Assembly: GCA_022824395.1 (NCBI GenBank)
Contig: JAJDZX010000113.1
Span: forward strand, 113,826-177,825
Source of the DNA: Alphaproteobacteria bacterium
GTDB lineage: Bacteria; Pseudomonadota; Alphaproteobacteria; TMED109
Direction: 5' to 3'
Length of the DNA: 64,000 nt
A program made the translations under genes and the position numbers. Positions 9,464-17,834 of the stretch are shown here, piece after piece. Numbering within the stretch: the stretch's first letter is position 1; every line of letters begins with the position of its first letter. The notes beneath the pieces are model-generated. The model was not told the origin of the DNA. It was given only the letters and a program-made list of their open reading frames with translations, and made no database searches.

Positions 9464-10158
9464 CGGACCGCGTTCTGGTCGTCGAAGACGACGACGAGAT
9501 CCGTGACCTGATCCGCTACAACCTCGTGGCCGGCGGTCTCGAGGTCGAGGAAGCCGACGACGGCGCCCAGGCGCTCGACATGCTCCGCCGGAAACTGCCG
9601 GACCTCGCGGTCGTCGACTGGATGCTCCCCACCGTGTCCGGCGTGGACATCTGCCGCGCGGTACGGCGCGAGCCCGCGACCAGCAAGCTTCCGATCCTGA
9701 TCCTCACCGCCCGCAAGACGGAGAAGGACATGCTGCAGGGGTTTTCCGGCGGCGCCGACGACTACATGGTGAAGCCGTTCTCCACCGCGGAACTGCTGGC
9801 GCGGGTTCGGGCGCTCCTGCGGCGCAGCCGGCAGGCATCGGACGATCGCGAGACATCGTACTTCTACCATGACCTCGAACTGAGCCCGGTGACCCATCGG
9901 GTAAGCCGGTCGGGGCGGCGGGTGCACCTGGGACCGACCGAGTTCCGGCTGCTGCGCAAGCTGATCGAGGCGCCGGAACGGGTGTTCACGCGCCAGCAGT
10001 TGCTGGATTCGGTCTGGGGCGAGAACATCTATGTGGAGGAGCGCACGGTGGACGTGCATATCCGCCGGCTGCGCAAGGCGCTCAACGAGGGCGGCGGCCC
10101 TGACCTGATCCGCACCGTGTGGGCCACCGGGTACGCGCTGGACGCCGACAGCACGTAG
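9460..10158 (+). CDS. phoB: Phosphate regulon response regulator PhoB
   Basis: PhoB is a DNA-binding response regulator of the OmpR/PhoB family. The receiver domain (about 1-120) has the acidic pocket EDDDE, the phospho-acceptor Asp53 in VVDWMLP and the Lys in MVKPFS. The C-terminal winged helix includes LGPTEFRLLRKLIEAPERVF and the recognition region ERTVDVHIRRLRKAL. It is the last gene of the pst/pho operon and is coupled to phoU by a 4-base overlap. The Pho-box-like site before pstS is a probable target. Confidence 0.95.
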   Translation: MTDRVLVVEDDDEIRDLIRYNLVAGGLEVEEADDGAQALDMLRRKLPDLAVVDWMLPTVSGVDICRAVRREPATSKLPILILTARKTEKDMLQGFSGGADDYMVKPFSTAELLARVRALLRRSRQASDDRETSYFYHDLELSPVTHRVSRSGRRVHLGPTEFRLLRKLIEAPERVFTRQQLLDSVWGENIYVEERTVDVHIRRLRKALNEGGGPDLIRTVWATGYALDADST

Positions 10159-10274
10159 CCTGGGCCCGGACCCGCCGCACCGCGGTTGCAATTCAGGCGA
10201 CCAACTGGAATGGTGCGGTCTGCCCGGCAGCATGGTCCGGCGCCCTCCCACATTGAGCTTCAGGAGATCCGCAC

Positions 10275-11378
10275 ATGCGGAATGCAGTCCTTTATGGCCT
10301 GGCTGGAATCGTCATCGGCGCGCTGGTCACGTATCTCGCCAGCGGCGACGGCGAACCCGCCGGCGAACCAGGCTCGCACACGAAGTCGGCCGCGCCTTCC
10401 CCGGCGGTCGAGGAGAACGTCCGCTGGAAGATGGCGAGCACATTCGCCGGCTCGCTTACGCAACTGGGATCGCTCGGGATCCGGGTTCAGGACCAGGTCG
10501 AAGCGGTTTCGGGCGGCGCGATCCAGATCAAGTTCTTCGATCCCGGCGCGCTGGTGCCCGCGCTCGAGATCTTCGACGCCGTGTCCAGCGGCGGCCTCGA
10601 CGCCGGCTGGTCCACGCCGGGGTACTGGGCCGGAAAGGTGCCCGCGCTGCAACTCTTCGCGGCCGTGCCGTTCGGGCCGCCGGCCAACGAGTATATGGCG
10701 TGGTTCTACTTCGGCGGTGGCAAGGCAATGTTCGAGGAGATCTACGCCCAGCACAACATTCACGGGATCCTGTGCGGGGTGATCCCGCCGGAGGCGTCTG
10801 GCTGGTTCCGGCAACCGATCGAGAGCGTCGACGACCTACAGGGCCTGAAAATGCGGTTCTTCGGGCTGGGGGCCAAGGTGATGGACCGGGTCGGCGCCTC
10901 CACGCAGCTGCTGGCCGGCGGCGACATCTTCCCGGCGCTCGAGCTGGGGACGATCGACGCGACCGAATTCTCCATGCCGGCGATCGATCTGAACCTCGGG
11001 TTCTACCAGGTGGCCAAGCACTACTACTTCCCGGGCTGGCACCAGCAGTCCACGAACTTCGAGCTGATGATCAACCAGGAACGCTGGAACAGCCTTTCGC
11101 CGCTCCAGCAGGTGCAGATCGAAACCGTGTGCGGGGACAATTTCCGGCACTCGATCGCAGAGGGGGAAACCATCCAGATCGCTGCGCTCGAGGAACTCCA
11201 GCGCAAGGGCGTGACGATCCACACGTGGCCGGACGCGATGCTGGCCACGTTCCGCACGGCCTGGGAGGAGGTCGTGGCCGAGGAGGTTGCGGCGAATGCG
11301 GACTTCGCGCGCGTATGGGAGTCGCTGAGTACGTTCCGGGAGCGCTACCAGCTCTGGCGCGACCTCGGCTACCTCTAG
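10275..11378 (+). CDS. TRAP transporter solute-binding protein, DctP/TakP-like
   Basis: This is a periplasmic substrate-binding protein for a TRAP carrier. It has an N-terminal hydrophobic signal or anchor (LYGLAGIVIGALVTYLASG), then the DctP fold from about residue 50. The stretches PGYWAGKVPALQLFAAVPFG, LKMRFFGLGAKVM, IDATEFSMPAID and YYFPGWHQ resemble the TakP subgroup that binds alpha-keto acids, so an organic acid ligand is likely but not proven. An AGGAG ribosome site precedes the ATG. No DctQ/DctM membrane genes are adjacent, so the partner must be elsewhere. Its stop lies 2 bases from the stop of the convergent dioxygenase gene. Confidence 0.88.
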   Translation: MRNAVLYGLAGIVIGALVTYLASGDGEPAGEPGSHTKSAAPSPAVEENVRWKMASTFAGSLTQLGSLGIRVQDQVEAVSGGAIQIKFFDPGALVPALEIFDAVSSGGLDAGWSTPGYWAGKVPALQLFAAVPFGPPANEYMAWFYFGGGKAMFEEIYAQHNIHGILCGVIPPEASGWFRQPIESVDDLQGLKMRFFGLGAKVMDRVGASTQLLAGGDIFPALELGTIDATEFSMPAIDLNLGFYQVAKHYYFPGWHQQSTNFELMINQERWNSLSPLQQVQIETVCGDNFRHSIAEGETIQIAALEELQRKGVTIHTWPDAMLATFRTAWEEVVAEEVAANADFARVWESLSTFRERYQLWRDLGYL

Positions 11379-11380
11379 CG

Positions 11381-12178
11381 TCAGCGGTCGGTCGCGACGC
11401 TGTTCTGCCCGGACACGTCGCGACCGCGCACCAGATACAGATCCCGCTTGGCGAACTCGATGACACCGGAGCGTTTCTCCAGGTTCGCGCCGAGTTCGCG
11501 ATCCCACACCGACGTGGTCGGCATGTAACGACAGACGAATCCGGCCCGCCGCCGGCCTGAGCGGTTGGGCGCGCTGCCGTGCGCCAGGAAGACGTCGTGA
11601 AAGGAGATCTGCCCGGCTTCGAGGACCACATCACGGGCCGTCTGGTAGTCGACGGCGGGGTCGCACAGTTCCTCGTTCAACGTGATGTCGTCGCCTTCGC
11701 GCCGATGGTGCTGGAGGATCCGGCGTTGGCGATGGGTGCCCGGGAGCACGCGGAGACAGCCGTTGTCCGGAGTTGCGTCGTCGATCGCGATCCAGGCCGA
11801 GCAGCTCGCAAGCGGACGAATCGGCCAATACTCGCCGTCTTGATGCCAGGGAGTCTCCTTGCCGTCGCGCGCCGGCTTCCCGAACACTGTCGTGCCCCAG
11901 AGCAGGAAATCGGGCCCGATCAGCTGCTCCACCATGTCGAGCACCTCGGGAATGCGGGCGAATTCCAGCCAGGCGTCGTCGCCTTCGAGCCCCTGCGAGC
12001 CCGCCTGCCGGAGGTGCGGGCAGAACATGTTGTCGCTGGTCATGTGGCTGTTGGCGTCGACAAGCTCGTCGAGCGCCCGACGCATCGCTTCGATGGTCTT
12101 GGCGGGCAGACGCCAATCGGCGGTGACGTGGCCATCGCGCTGGTAGGCTTCGACCTGCGCATCTGAAAGTCCTGCCAC
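11381..12178 (-). CDS. Phytanoyl-CoA dioxygenase family protein
   Basis: This is a putative Fe(II)/2-oxoglutarate-dependent oxygenase. The iron triad is visible as HQD in TPWHQDGEYWPI and a distal His in DVFLAHGSAPNRS, with a following Arg (RSGRRRAGF) suited to bind 2-oxoglutarate. I start at a GTG at 12178 preceded by GGGAGG, giving 265 residues. The longer upstream frame is basic, low-complexity and unlike the family. The substrate is unknown; relatives hydroxylate lipids, small acids or natural products. It converges with the TRAP binding-protein gene. Confidence 0.85.
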   Translation of the reverse strand: MAGLSDAQVEAYQRDGHVTADWRLPAKTIEAMRRALDELVDANSHMTSDNMFCPHLRQAGSQGLEGDDAWLEFARIPEVLDMVEQLIGPDFLLWGTTVFGKPARDGKETPWHQDGEYWPIRPLASCSAWIAIDDATPDNGCLRVLPGTHRQRRILQHHRREGDDITLNEELCDPAVDYQTARDVVLEAGQISFHDVFLAHGSAPNRSGRRRAGFVCRYMPTTSVWDRELGANLEKRSGVIEFAKRDLYLVRGRDVSGQNSVATDR

Positions 12179-12396
12179 GGCACCCTCCCGCCAGCGCCAG
12201 CGCCGATTCCGCCGCGGCCTGGGCCGTCCGGGCGCTGATGTGGGAAGGTAGGTCAGATGTGCCGGCGGGCGCAAGTTCGGAAGTCCCGGAAGCGCCCAGA
12301 CGGCGTCTTCGAGGGGAATCGAGCAGCGGGCGGATCCGGCTCGCCGCATCGGTGGCGGGGTGGGGCGCAGTCCTTGGCGGCTGCCGGACGTCTCGA

Positions 12397-13116
12397 CTAG
12401 AGCACGAGCTGGCCCGCCAGTGCGAACGCGAAACCCAGCACGGCACCGAGTGGCGGTGCCCAGTGCCGCTCGAGCCTCGATTGCGGGGCGATGTCCTGGA
12501 ACGTCGCGTACAGGATCCCGCCGGCAGCAAACAGCATGACGGCGCCGAGGACGACCGCGTGATCGGCAAGCCAGAACCAGCCAGCCAAGCCGCAGACCGG
12601 GCCAAGCAGCGCAACGCCAAGCATCAGGGTGAACGCCCGTCGTCGGTCGCCGCGGGCGGGTGCAAGCTCCCGCCAGGCATTGAAGCCCTCGGGAAGATTC
12701 TGCAGACCAATGAGCAGCGCCAGCAGCATGGCGCCCTCGGCATCGGCGACGAACATGCCGCCGAGCGCAAGCGATTCAGGCAGGAAATCGGCCGCCATGG
12801 CGGCAAACTGCGGCGTGGCATGCTGACGTTTGGCCTGGCTCCGGTCGAGCAGCATGAACGCCGCTCCCCCCAACAGGAGCAGCACGGTGGTGGTCACAGG
12901 GTTGGGGAGATGCCGGGCGCCCTCGGGAATCAGCACCAGCGCCACGGCGCCGAGCAGCACGCCGCCGCCAAAGGCGATCACGAAGTGGCGGAACTCGTCT
13001 TCGAGCCAGCCGGGGCCAATGCGTTCGATGCGGGCGAGCGTCGCCCCCGCCGGGATGCAGGCACCGGCGAGCGTGGTCCACAGCAGGAGTTCCAGCAGCT
13101 GGTTCAGGTGCCCCAT
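12397..13116 (-). CDS. ZIP family metal transporter
   Basis: This is an inner-membrane divalent metal permease (zinc or iron are the usual substrates of the family). About eight hydrophobic helices are seen in 239 residues. The hallmark metal-binding helices are present: PESLALGG and QNLPEGFNAW, the latter equivalent to the HNxPEG motif with Gln in place of His. The gene lies 61 bases downstream of the nosR-like gene on the same strand and may be cotranscribed with it, which would fit metal supply to a redox enzyme. That link is inferred. Confidence 0.85.
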   Translation of the reverse strand: MGHLNQLLELLLWTTLAGACIPAGATLARIERIGPGWLEDEFRHFVIAFGGGVLLGAVALVLIPEGARHLPNPVTTTVLLLLGGAAFMLLDRSQAKRQHATPQFAAMAADFLPESLALGGMFVADAEGAMLLALLIGLQNLPEGFNAWRELAPARGDRRRAFTLMLGVALLGPVCGLAGWFWLADHAVVLGAVMLFAAGGILYATFQDIAPQSRLERHWAPPLGAVLGFAFALAGQLVL

Positions 13117-13177
13117 CGCGGCCCGCTCGCAGGATGGCAGTCGGCGACCGGAGTTTCCCGCAAGGGCGCGGTCGGCT

Positions 13178-15421
13178 TCAGTCCTTGATGGCCGCCACCG
13201 CCGGTGTGGCGCCGGCCGTCACGTCCGGCGCGACCTGTCGACGCCGCGCCCGGACCAGTGGCGGGCACACGTGCTCGTCGTGGTAGATCACCTGGCAGTC
13301 GAGGCAGTAGAAGCACTCGTCCATGCGGATCGAGCCGTTGGGCGCGATCGCATTGATCGGGCACCGTCGCGCGCACAGCTGGCACGGGGAGCCGCATTCG
13401 TCGCGGCGCTTCAGGGGATTCCGGATCCGCAACTTGCCGCCGATGGCCAATGCCGCACCGAGCGGGCAGAGAAACCGGCAGAAGAAGCGCTCGATGAACA
13501 CCCCGGCCACCAGCAGGCCGCCGGCATAGACGACGAACGGCCATGCCCGGTCAAACCGCAGTGAAATGGCGGTCTTGAACGGTTCGACTTCCGAGGCGGT
13601 GCCCGCCAGGCCCATGTCGTGGAATGACAGCGCGACTAGGACGGCCAGGACCACGTACTTCACCGGCCAGAGCCACTGATGTGCCCGATAGCTCGGCACG
13701 AACTGTCGGATTTGCAGCGCCTGTGCCGCCTTGCCGAGCAGTTCCTGCAGCGCGCCGAATGGACACAGCCAGCCGCAGTAGATTCCGCGGCCAAACAGGA
13801 AGAACGTGACCAGGACAAACACCGCGAGCAGCACGATCAGGGGATCCGACAGCAGGACGGCGAGCCCGGTCTGGGAAACCGCCGACTGCAGCCATGTCAG
13901 GATGTTCAGAATGGTGACCTGGGCACCCGCGTACCAGCCCATCCAGACCAGCACGAAACCCAGGAACCCGAGCCTGACCCACTGCAGCAGGACCGGCCTC
14001 CGGGACAACCTGCCATGCACTGCCAGGATGCCGCTCAGGACCACCAGTGACGTCACGAGAATGGCGATGTTGACGCGCTGGGCATCCCATGCGGCTACCC
14101 AGACCGGCGCGTCGTGATCAGCCGCGAGCACTTCGGTATTGGTCGGCAGCAGCACAAACTGGTCGTCCAGCATGTAATCCAGCCCGAACCAGGCCCCGTT
14201 GGCTCCCTCCTGATCCTCCACCAGCACTTCCAGGGTCCAGGGTTTGACCGGGTCGATACCGGTCTCGGCCGGAATCCAGTAGAGACCGATCTCGCCGAAG
14301 TCCGGCTTGTCCGTTCCGTGGAGGAACCCGAGATAGCGATAGCGGTCCTTGCTGAGCTCGAAGGTCTGGCCCGCCTGCAACAGGCGCAGACGACGGAACG
14401 GACCGCTCGACAGATGTCGTTCGCCATCGGTGGAGTACGGACCGATCGTCATGATGCAAAGCATGAGATCGTTCGGGTTGCGCCCGCTGACGAACAGGTC
14501 ATGCCACGTGTTCCCGAGCAGGTTCCGGCCGACGGTCGGCGTCATGGCCGGGCCGGCGTAGATGTCCAGCAGCAGGTCCTCCGGGAACGGCGGGGCGGCG
14601 GCGCGGCTCTCGCGTTCGTTGGCGTAGACGTAGAGATCGGCCGCACCCATGCCGCTTGTGGACAGGTCGGGCTCCGCGACACCTGCCGCTGCCGCCGCGT
14701 CCTTCGAAATCCGCAGCCGCCCGATCGCGTCCTGGTCAACCAACGCGTCGAAACGCATCGGGTTGAAAGTCACGATGTCGAGAACCGGCTGATCGTGCAG
14801 ACGGATGCCCTTGGCCCGGGCAACGATCCGGGCGGCCCGGAGGATCGCCTCGTTGAACAGTACGGCGCTGATCGTGGCCGAAGAGATACCGTCGATGGAG
14901 CCGGGCTCACTGGACTGGGTCAGCTGGACCCGCAGCGGCGCCCGGATGTCGACGTCGACGTACTGGCGCGCAAACCGGGGCACCAAGTCCTGCAGCATGA
15001 TGAGGTCGATGATCGGTTCGCGATGTGCGACCACCCGGGCCCCGGCGAGTGTGCCGTCGAGCCGCAGGCCAACGGCGATCAGGAACTCGAGCGACGAAAA
15101 CCCGAGTGATTCCGTGATATCCCGGGTTACGAACACGTACCCCTGCAGGACGCCGCCGGCGAATACGGGAGCCACGGGCGGCTCGCCTTCCAGCGGCTCG
15201 ACGGCATCGGCGTCCGTGAAGAGCTCCTGCGCCAGCTCAACCGACAGCCAGTCCGCGCCCAGCCCCGGGGTAAAGGCCTCCAAGGGCACGGGATAAGCCT
15301 CGCCCTCAGCGTATCCCTCGAGATTCGTAGGTGCGGAATCGTCGGCGCGAACACCGGCCGGCATCGTGCTCAGGGCCGAGACTGCGAGCAGGGCTGCGTA
15401 GACGAATAGAAGTGCCCGCAT
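13178..15421 (-). CDS. nosR: NosR/NirI-type membrane flavo-iron-sulfur protein
   Basis: NosR/NirI proteins pass electrons across the membrane through a covalently bound periplasmic FMN and cytoplasmic 4Fe-4S clusters, supporting nitrous-oxide or nitrite reduction. A signal peptide precedes a periplasmic FMN-binding domain with the SIDGISSATIS flavinylation motif (about residue 175). A further periplasmic domain, about five helices, paired CGWLCP and CRFLCP motifs, and a C-terminal ferredoxin-like domain with CGSPCQLCARRCP and CFYCLDC follow. I choose the ATG at 15421, which has GGGAG eight bases upstream; an ATG at 15427 is less well spaced. The 747 residues fit the family. No nosZDFYL genes flank it, so its partner is unknown. 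Confidence 0.85.
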   Translation of the reverse strand: MRALLFVYAALLAVSALSTMPAGVRADDSAPTNLEGYAEGEAYPVPLEAFTPGLGADWLSVELAQELFTDADAVEPLEGEPPVAPVFAGGVLQGYVFVTRDITESLGFSSLEFLIAVGLRLDGTLAGARVVAHREPIIDLIMLQDLVPRFARQYVDVDIRAPLRVQLTQSSEPGSIDGISSATISAVLFNEAILRAARIVARAKGIRLHDQPVLDIVTFNPMRFDALVDQDAIGRLRISKDAAAAAGVAEPDLSTSGMGAADLYVYANERESRAAAPPFPEDLLLDIYAGPAMTPTVGRNLLGNTWHDLFVSGRNPNDLMLCIMTIGPYSTDGERHLSSGPFRRLRLLQAGQTFELSKDRYRYLGFLHGTDKPDFGEIGLYWIPAETGIDPVKPWTLEVLVEDQEGANGAWFGLDYMLDDQFVLLPTNTEVLAADHDAPVWVAAWDAQRVNIAILVTSLVVLSGILAVHGRLSRRPVLLQWVRLGFLGFVLVWMGWYAGAQVTILNILTWLQSAVSQTGLAVLLSDPLIVLLAVFVLVTFFLFGRGIYCGWLCPFGALQELLGKAAQALQIRQFVPSYRAHQWLWPVKYVVLAVLVALSFHDMGLAGTASEVEPFKTAISLRFDRAWPFVVYAGGLLVAGVFIERFFCRFLCPLGAALAIGGKLRIRNPLKRRDECGSPCQLCARRCPINAIAPNGSIRMDECFYCLDCQVIYHDEHVCPPLVRARRRQVAPDVTAGATPAVAAIKD

Positions 15422-15675
15422 GGACATGACTCCCGGTGCAGTCACGGTCGCCGACCTGAAACCCGCGAGGGTGTGGCACGCAGGAGCGCGTCAACGGTCC
15501 GCTGCCGTCTCGAACCATAGTCGTTCATCGGCTCGCTTGGGATGCCTTGTTCATTCGGTACTGTGACTGCAGGATCGGCCACGCCTTGGTCTCGGTGCCA
15601 GTATGCTGGGACCCGATACCCGGCACCTGCCGCCCCACGACGGACCTGCAGGTGGCGAACGGGGAGGGTCAGGTC

Positions 15676-16668
15676 ATGGCAACGGACCTGCTGTTCGGCA
15701 TCCAGACCAACGGAATCAAGCATGCGCACGCAGATCCCATGCCGGACATCGACACCCGGTTCCGGATGGTTCGAGATGCCGGCGTGTTCGACTACGTCGA
15801 CAAGACCCCGGCGCCGGGCGAGGTGAAGGAATTCCTCGCGGCCAGAGACAAGTACGGAATCCCGGTGCGGGCGGGTGGCTGGTTCTACACGCTGGGGCGT
15901 GACGAGGACCTCCTCGTCCACAATCTCGAGGTTGGCAGGGAACTCGGGTCGGTCGTGCACAACGTGCAGTTCATGGCGAACCATGCGGACGGCCACGCGG
16001 TGACGGACGACGAAGTGGTCGGCGCGTGCCTGCAGGCTGCCGAGGCAGGAGACCGGATTGGCGTCACGCCCTGTTTCGAGGTGCACGTCAACATGTGGTC
16101 GGAGGACTTTCGGCGCGTGGAATCCGTCGGGCGGTCGGTCGAGTCGCACGGCGTACGGTTTGCGATGACCCTCGACCACAGCCACGTGATCTTCAAAATG
16201 GACAATCCCGAGGAGCAGGACATCAGCGGGATCCGCGACGCCGTGGCGAGCGGCGAGGTCGTGCTCGATCCGGGCGTGCCGGGCAACGTCTGCCAGCGTT
16301 GGATCGATGCCGGCTGGGTGCGGCACTGTCACGCGCGTGCCGCCGTTCCCAACAATCCGAAGAACACCGCCGTGGTGGATGAAGAGGGCAATCCGGGCCG
16401 CGGCATCCAGTACCCGTTCACGCAGCCGGCGCCCGGCGAATACCACGCCGAGTGGGACGCGGCCGCCCTGGAGCCCTGGAAGGAAGTCATCCGGGCGCTG
16501 ATGCGGCACCATGCGGCGGACGACGCGTCGACGCTGGGCCAGATCTCGACGGAGTTCATCCCCAACTTCGACTACGGCGAGGGGTGCCAGTACTCGCTGT
16601 TCGAGCAGGCCGTCGCCTGCGTGGAATGGATGCGCGCCACCTGGGTGGAACTTGCGCCCAGGCACTGA
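15676..16668 (+). CDS. Sugar-phosphate isomerase/epimerase-like TIM-barrel protein
   Basis: The 330-residue protein resembles xylose-isomerase-like TIM barrels (AP-endonuclease 2 superfamily). It shows acidic and His residues at strand ends consistent with a metal site: TPCFEVHVNMW, MTLDHSHV, WVRHCHARAA and STEFIPNF. I use the ATG at 15676 because GGGGAGG lies just upstream; the longer frame adds residues unlike the family. It is 28 bases upstream of the enolase-superfamily gene and probably shares its operon, so it may isomerise a related sugar acid or hydroxy acid. The substrate is not identifiable. Confidence 0.72.
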   Translation: MATDLLFGIQTNGIKHAHADPMPDIDTRFRMVRDAGVFDYVDKTPAPGEVKEFLAARDKYGIPVRAGGWFYTLGRDEDLLVHNLEVGRELGSVVHNVQFMANHADGHAVTDDEVVGACLQAAEAGDRIGVTPCFEVHVNMWSEDFRRVESVGRSVESHGVRFAMTLDHSHVIFKMDNPEEQDISGIRDAVASGEVVLDPGVPGNVCQRWIDAGWVRHCHARAAVPNNPKNTAVVDEEGNPGRGIQYPFTQPAPGEYHAEWDAAALEPWKEVIRALMRHHAADDASTLGQISTEFIPNFDYGEGCQYSLFEQAVACVEWMRATWVELAPRH

Positions 16669-16696
16669 CTGAACGGTCGCCGCGGCTGGAGGACCC

Positions 16697-17806
16697 ATGA
16701 AGATCACCGACGTTACCGTCACGCTGTTCCGGTGGGACGGCATTCCCTCCACGTCCTACAACCGCCACACCGGCACGTTCGGCGGCACCAGTGAAATGGG
16801 GCTGGTGACGATCCAGACCGACGAGGGCCTCGAGGGCCACGCGTTCCTCGGATCGGCCTTGGACGGTGCGCACGCCGACGGCCCGGATTTCATCCGCCAT
16901 CTGAAGCCGCTCCTCATGGACCGGAACCCGCTCGACCGGGAGCGGCTCTACGATGATCTGTGTCACCGCAACCGGGCCGTGGCCTGGCGCGCCATCGGCG
17001 CCGCGGATATTGCGCTGTGGGATCTTGCCGGGAAGGCCGCGGGGCTCCCCGTGCACCAGCTCATCGGCACGTACCGGCACAGCGTGCCGGCGTATGCGTC
17101 GTCCGCGGTGCTGGCCTCGAAAGAGGCCTATGCGGAGGAGGCCGTCAAGATCAAGGAGGCCGGTTGGGCGGCCTACAAGATCCACCCGCCGACCCGGTGG
17201 GCGGAGGACATCGAGGTATGCCGCGCCGTCCGCCAGGCAGTCGGCGACGACTATCGCGTCATGCTGGATTCCACCTGGAGCTACTCGTTCCAGCACGCGA
17301 TCCGTGTGGGCCGCGCGATCGAGGAACTCGGGTTCTACTGGTACGAGGACCCGCTCGCCGATGACGACATCTACAACTGCGTCAAGCTGCGCGAGCAGCT
17401 GGACATCCCGCTCATGGCGACCGAATACTCGCCGGGCGGATTCACCGCCTACGTCCCGTGGATCATGATGCGGGCCACGGATTACCTGCGTGGCGATGTC
17501 GCCGTCAAGGGTGGCATCACCGGCATTCTGAAGACCGCCCACCTCGCCGAGGCGTTCGGGATGAACTACGAGGTTCACCACGGCGGCAACTCGCACAACA
17601 ACTGGGCCAACCTGCACGTGATCGCCGCGATTCCCAACACGGAGTTTTTCGAGGTGCTGCTCCCGGCCGATGCGCAGAAGTACGGCCTGGTCGAGGACCT
17701 GAGCCCGGACCGCGACGGCCTCGTCTATCCCCCGGACCGGCCGGGCATCGGCGCCGAGATCGACTTCGACCTGATCGAACGCCAGACGACTGCCGTGCTG
17801 GGCTGA
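16697..17806 (+). CDS. Mandelate racemase / enolase-superfamily dehydratase or racemase
   Basis: Enolase-superfamily enzymes abstract a proton alpha to a carboxylate. The N-terminal capping domain (about 1-125) is followed by a TIM barrel. Visible catalytic positions are Lys161 and His163 (YKIHPP), metal ligands Asp191 (MLDST), Glu217 (YEDPL) and Glu243 (ATEYSPGG), and Asp267 with His294/His295 (VHHGGNS). This D/E/E plus His pattern places it in the mandelate racemase subgroup, which includes sugar-acid dehydratases. The 369-residue length is typical. It sits between the TIM-barrel gene and a maleylacetate-reductase-like gene with short gaps. Confidence 0.85.
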   Translation: MKITDVTVTLFRWDGIPSTSYNRHTGTFGGTSEMGLVTIQTDEGLEGHAFLGSALDGAHADGPDFIRHLKPLLMDRNPLDRERLYDDLCHRNRAVAWRAIGAADIALWDLAGKAAGLPVHQLIGTYRHSVPAYASSAVLASKEAYAEEAVKIKEAGWAAYKIHPPTRWAEDIEVCRAVRQAVGDDYRVMLDSTWSYSFQHAIRVGRAIEELGFYWYEDPLADDDIYNCVKLREQLDIPLMATEYSPGGFTAYVPWIMMRATDYLRGDVAVKGGITGILKTAHLAEAFGMNYEVHHGGNSHNNWANLHVIAAIPNTEFFEVLLPADAQKYGLVEDLSPDRDGLVYPPDRPGIGAEIDFDLIERQTTAVLG

Positions 17807-17834
17807 GCCGCGGACGGGCTGCCGGGGCATCGCC

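Noticed and set aside
10159..10274. Terminator after phoB
   Set aside because: The gap contains GC-rich dyads but no stem followed by a T run good enough to call.
13178..15421. Part of a nitrous-oxide reductase (nos) cluster
   Set aside because: No nosZ, nosD, nosF, nosY or nosL genes are found on either side; only the NosR-type protein is present.
15442..16752. 436-codon minus-strand frame opposite the TIM-barrel gene
   Set aside because: The plus-strand gene has a good ribosome site and family motifs; the antisense frame has none.
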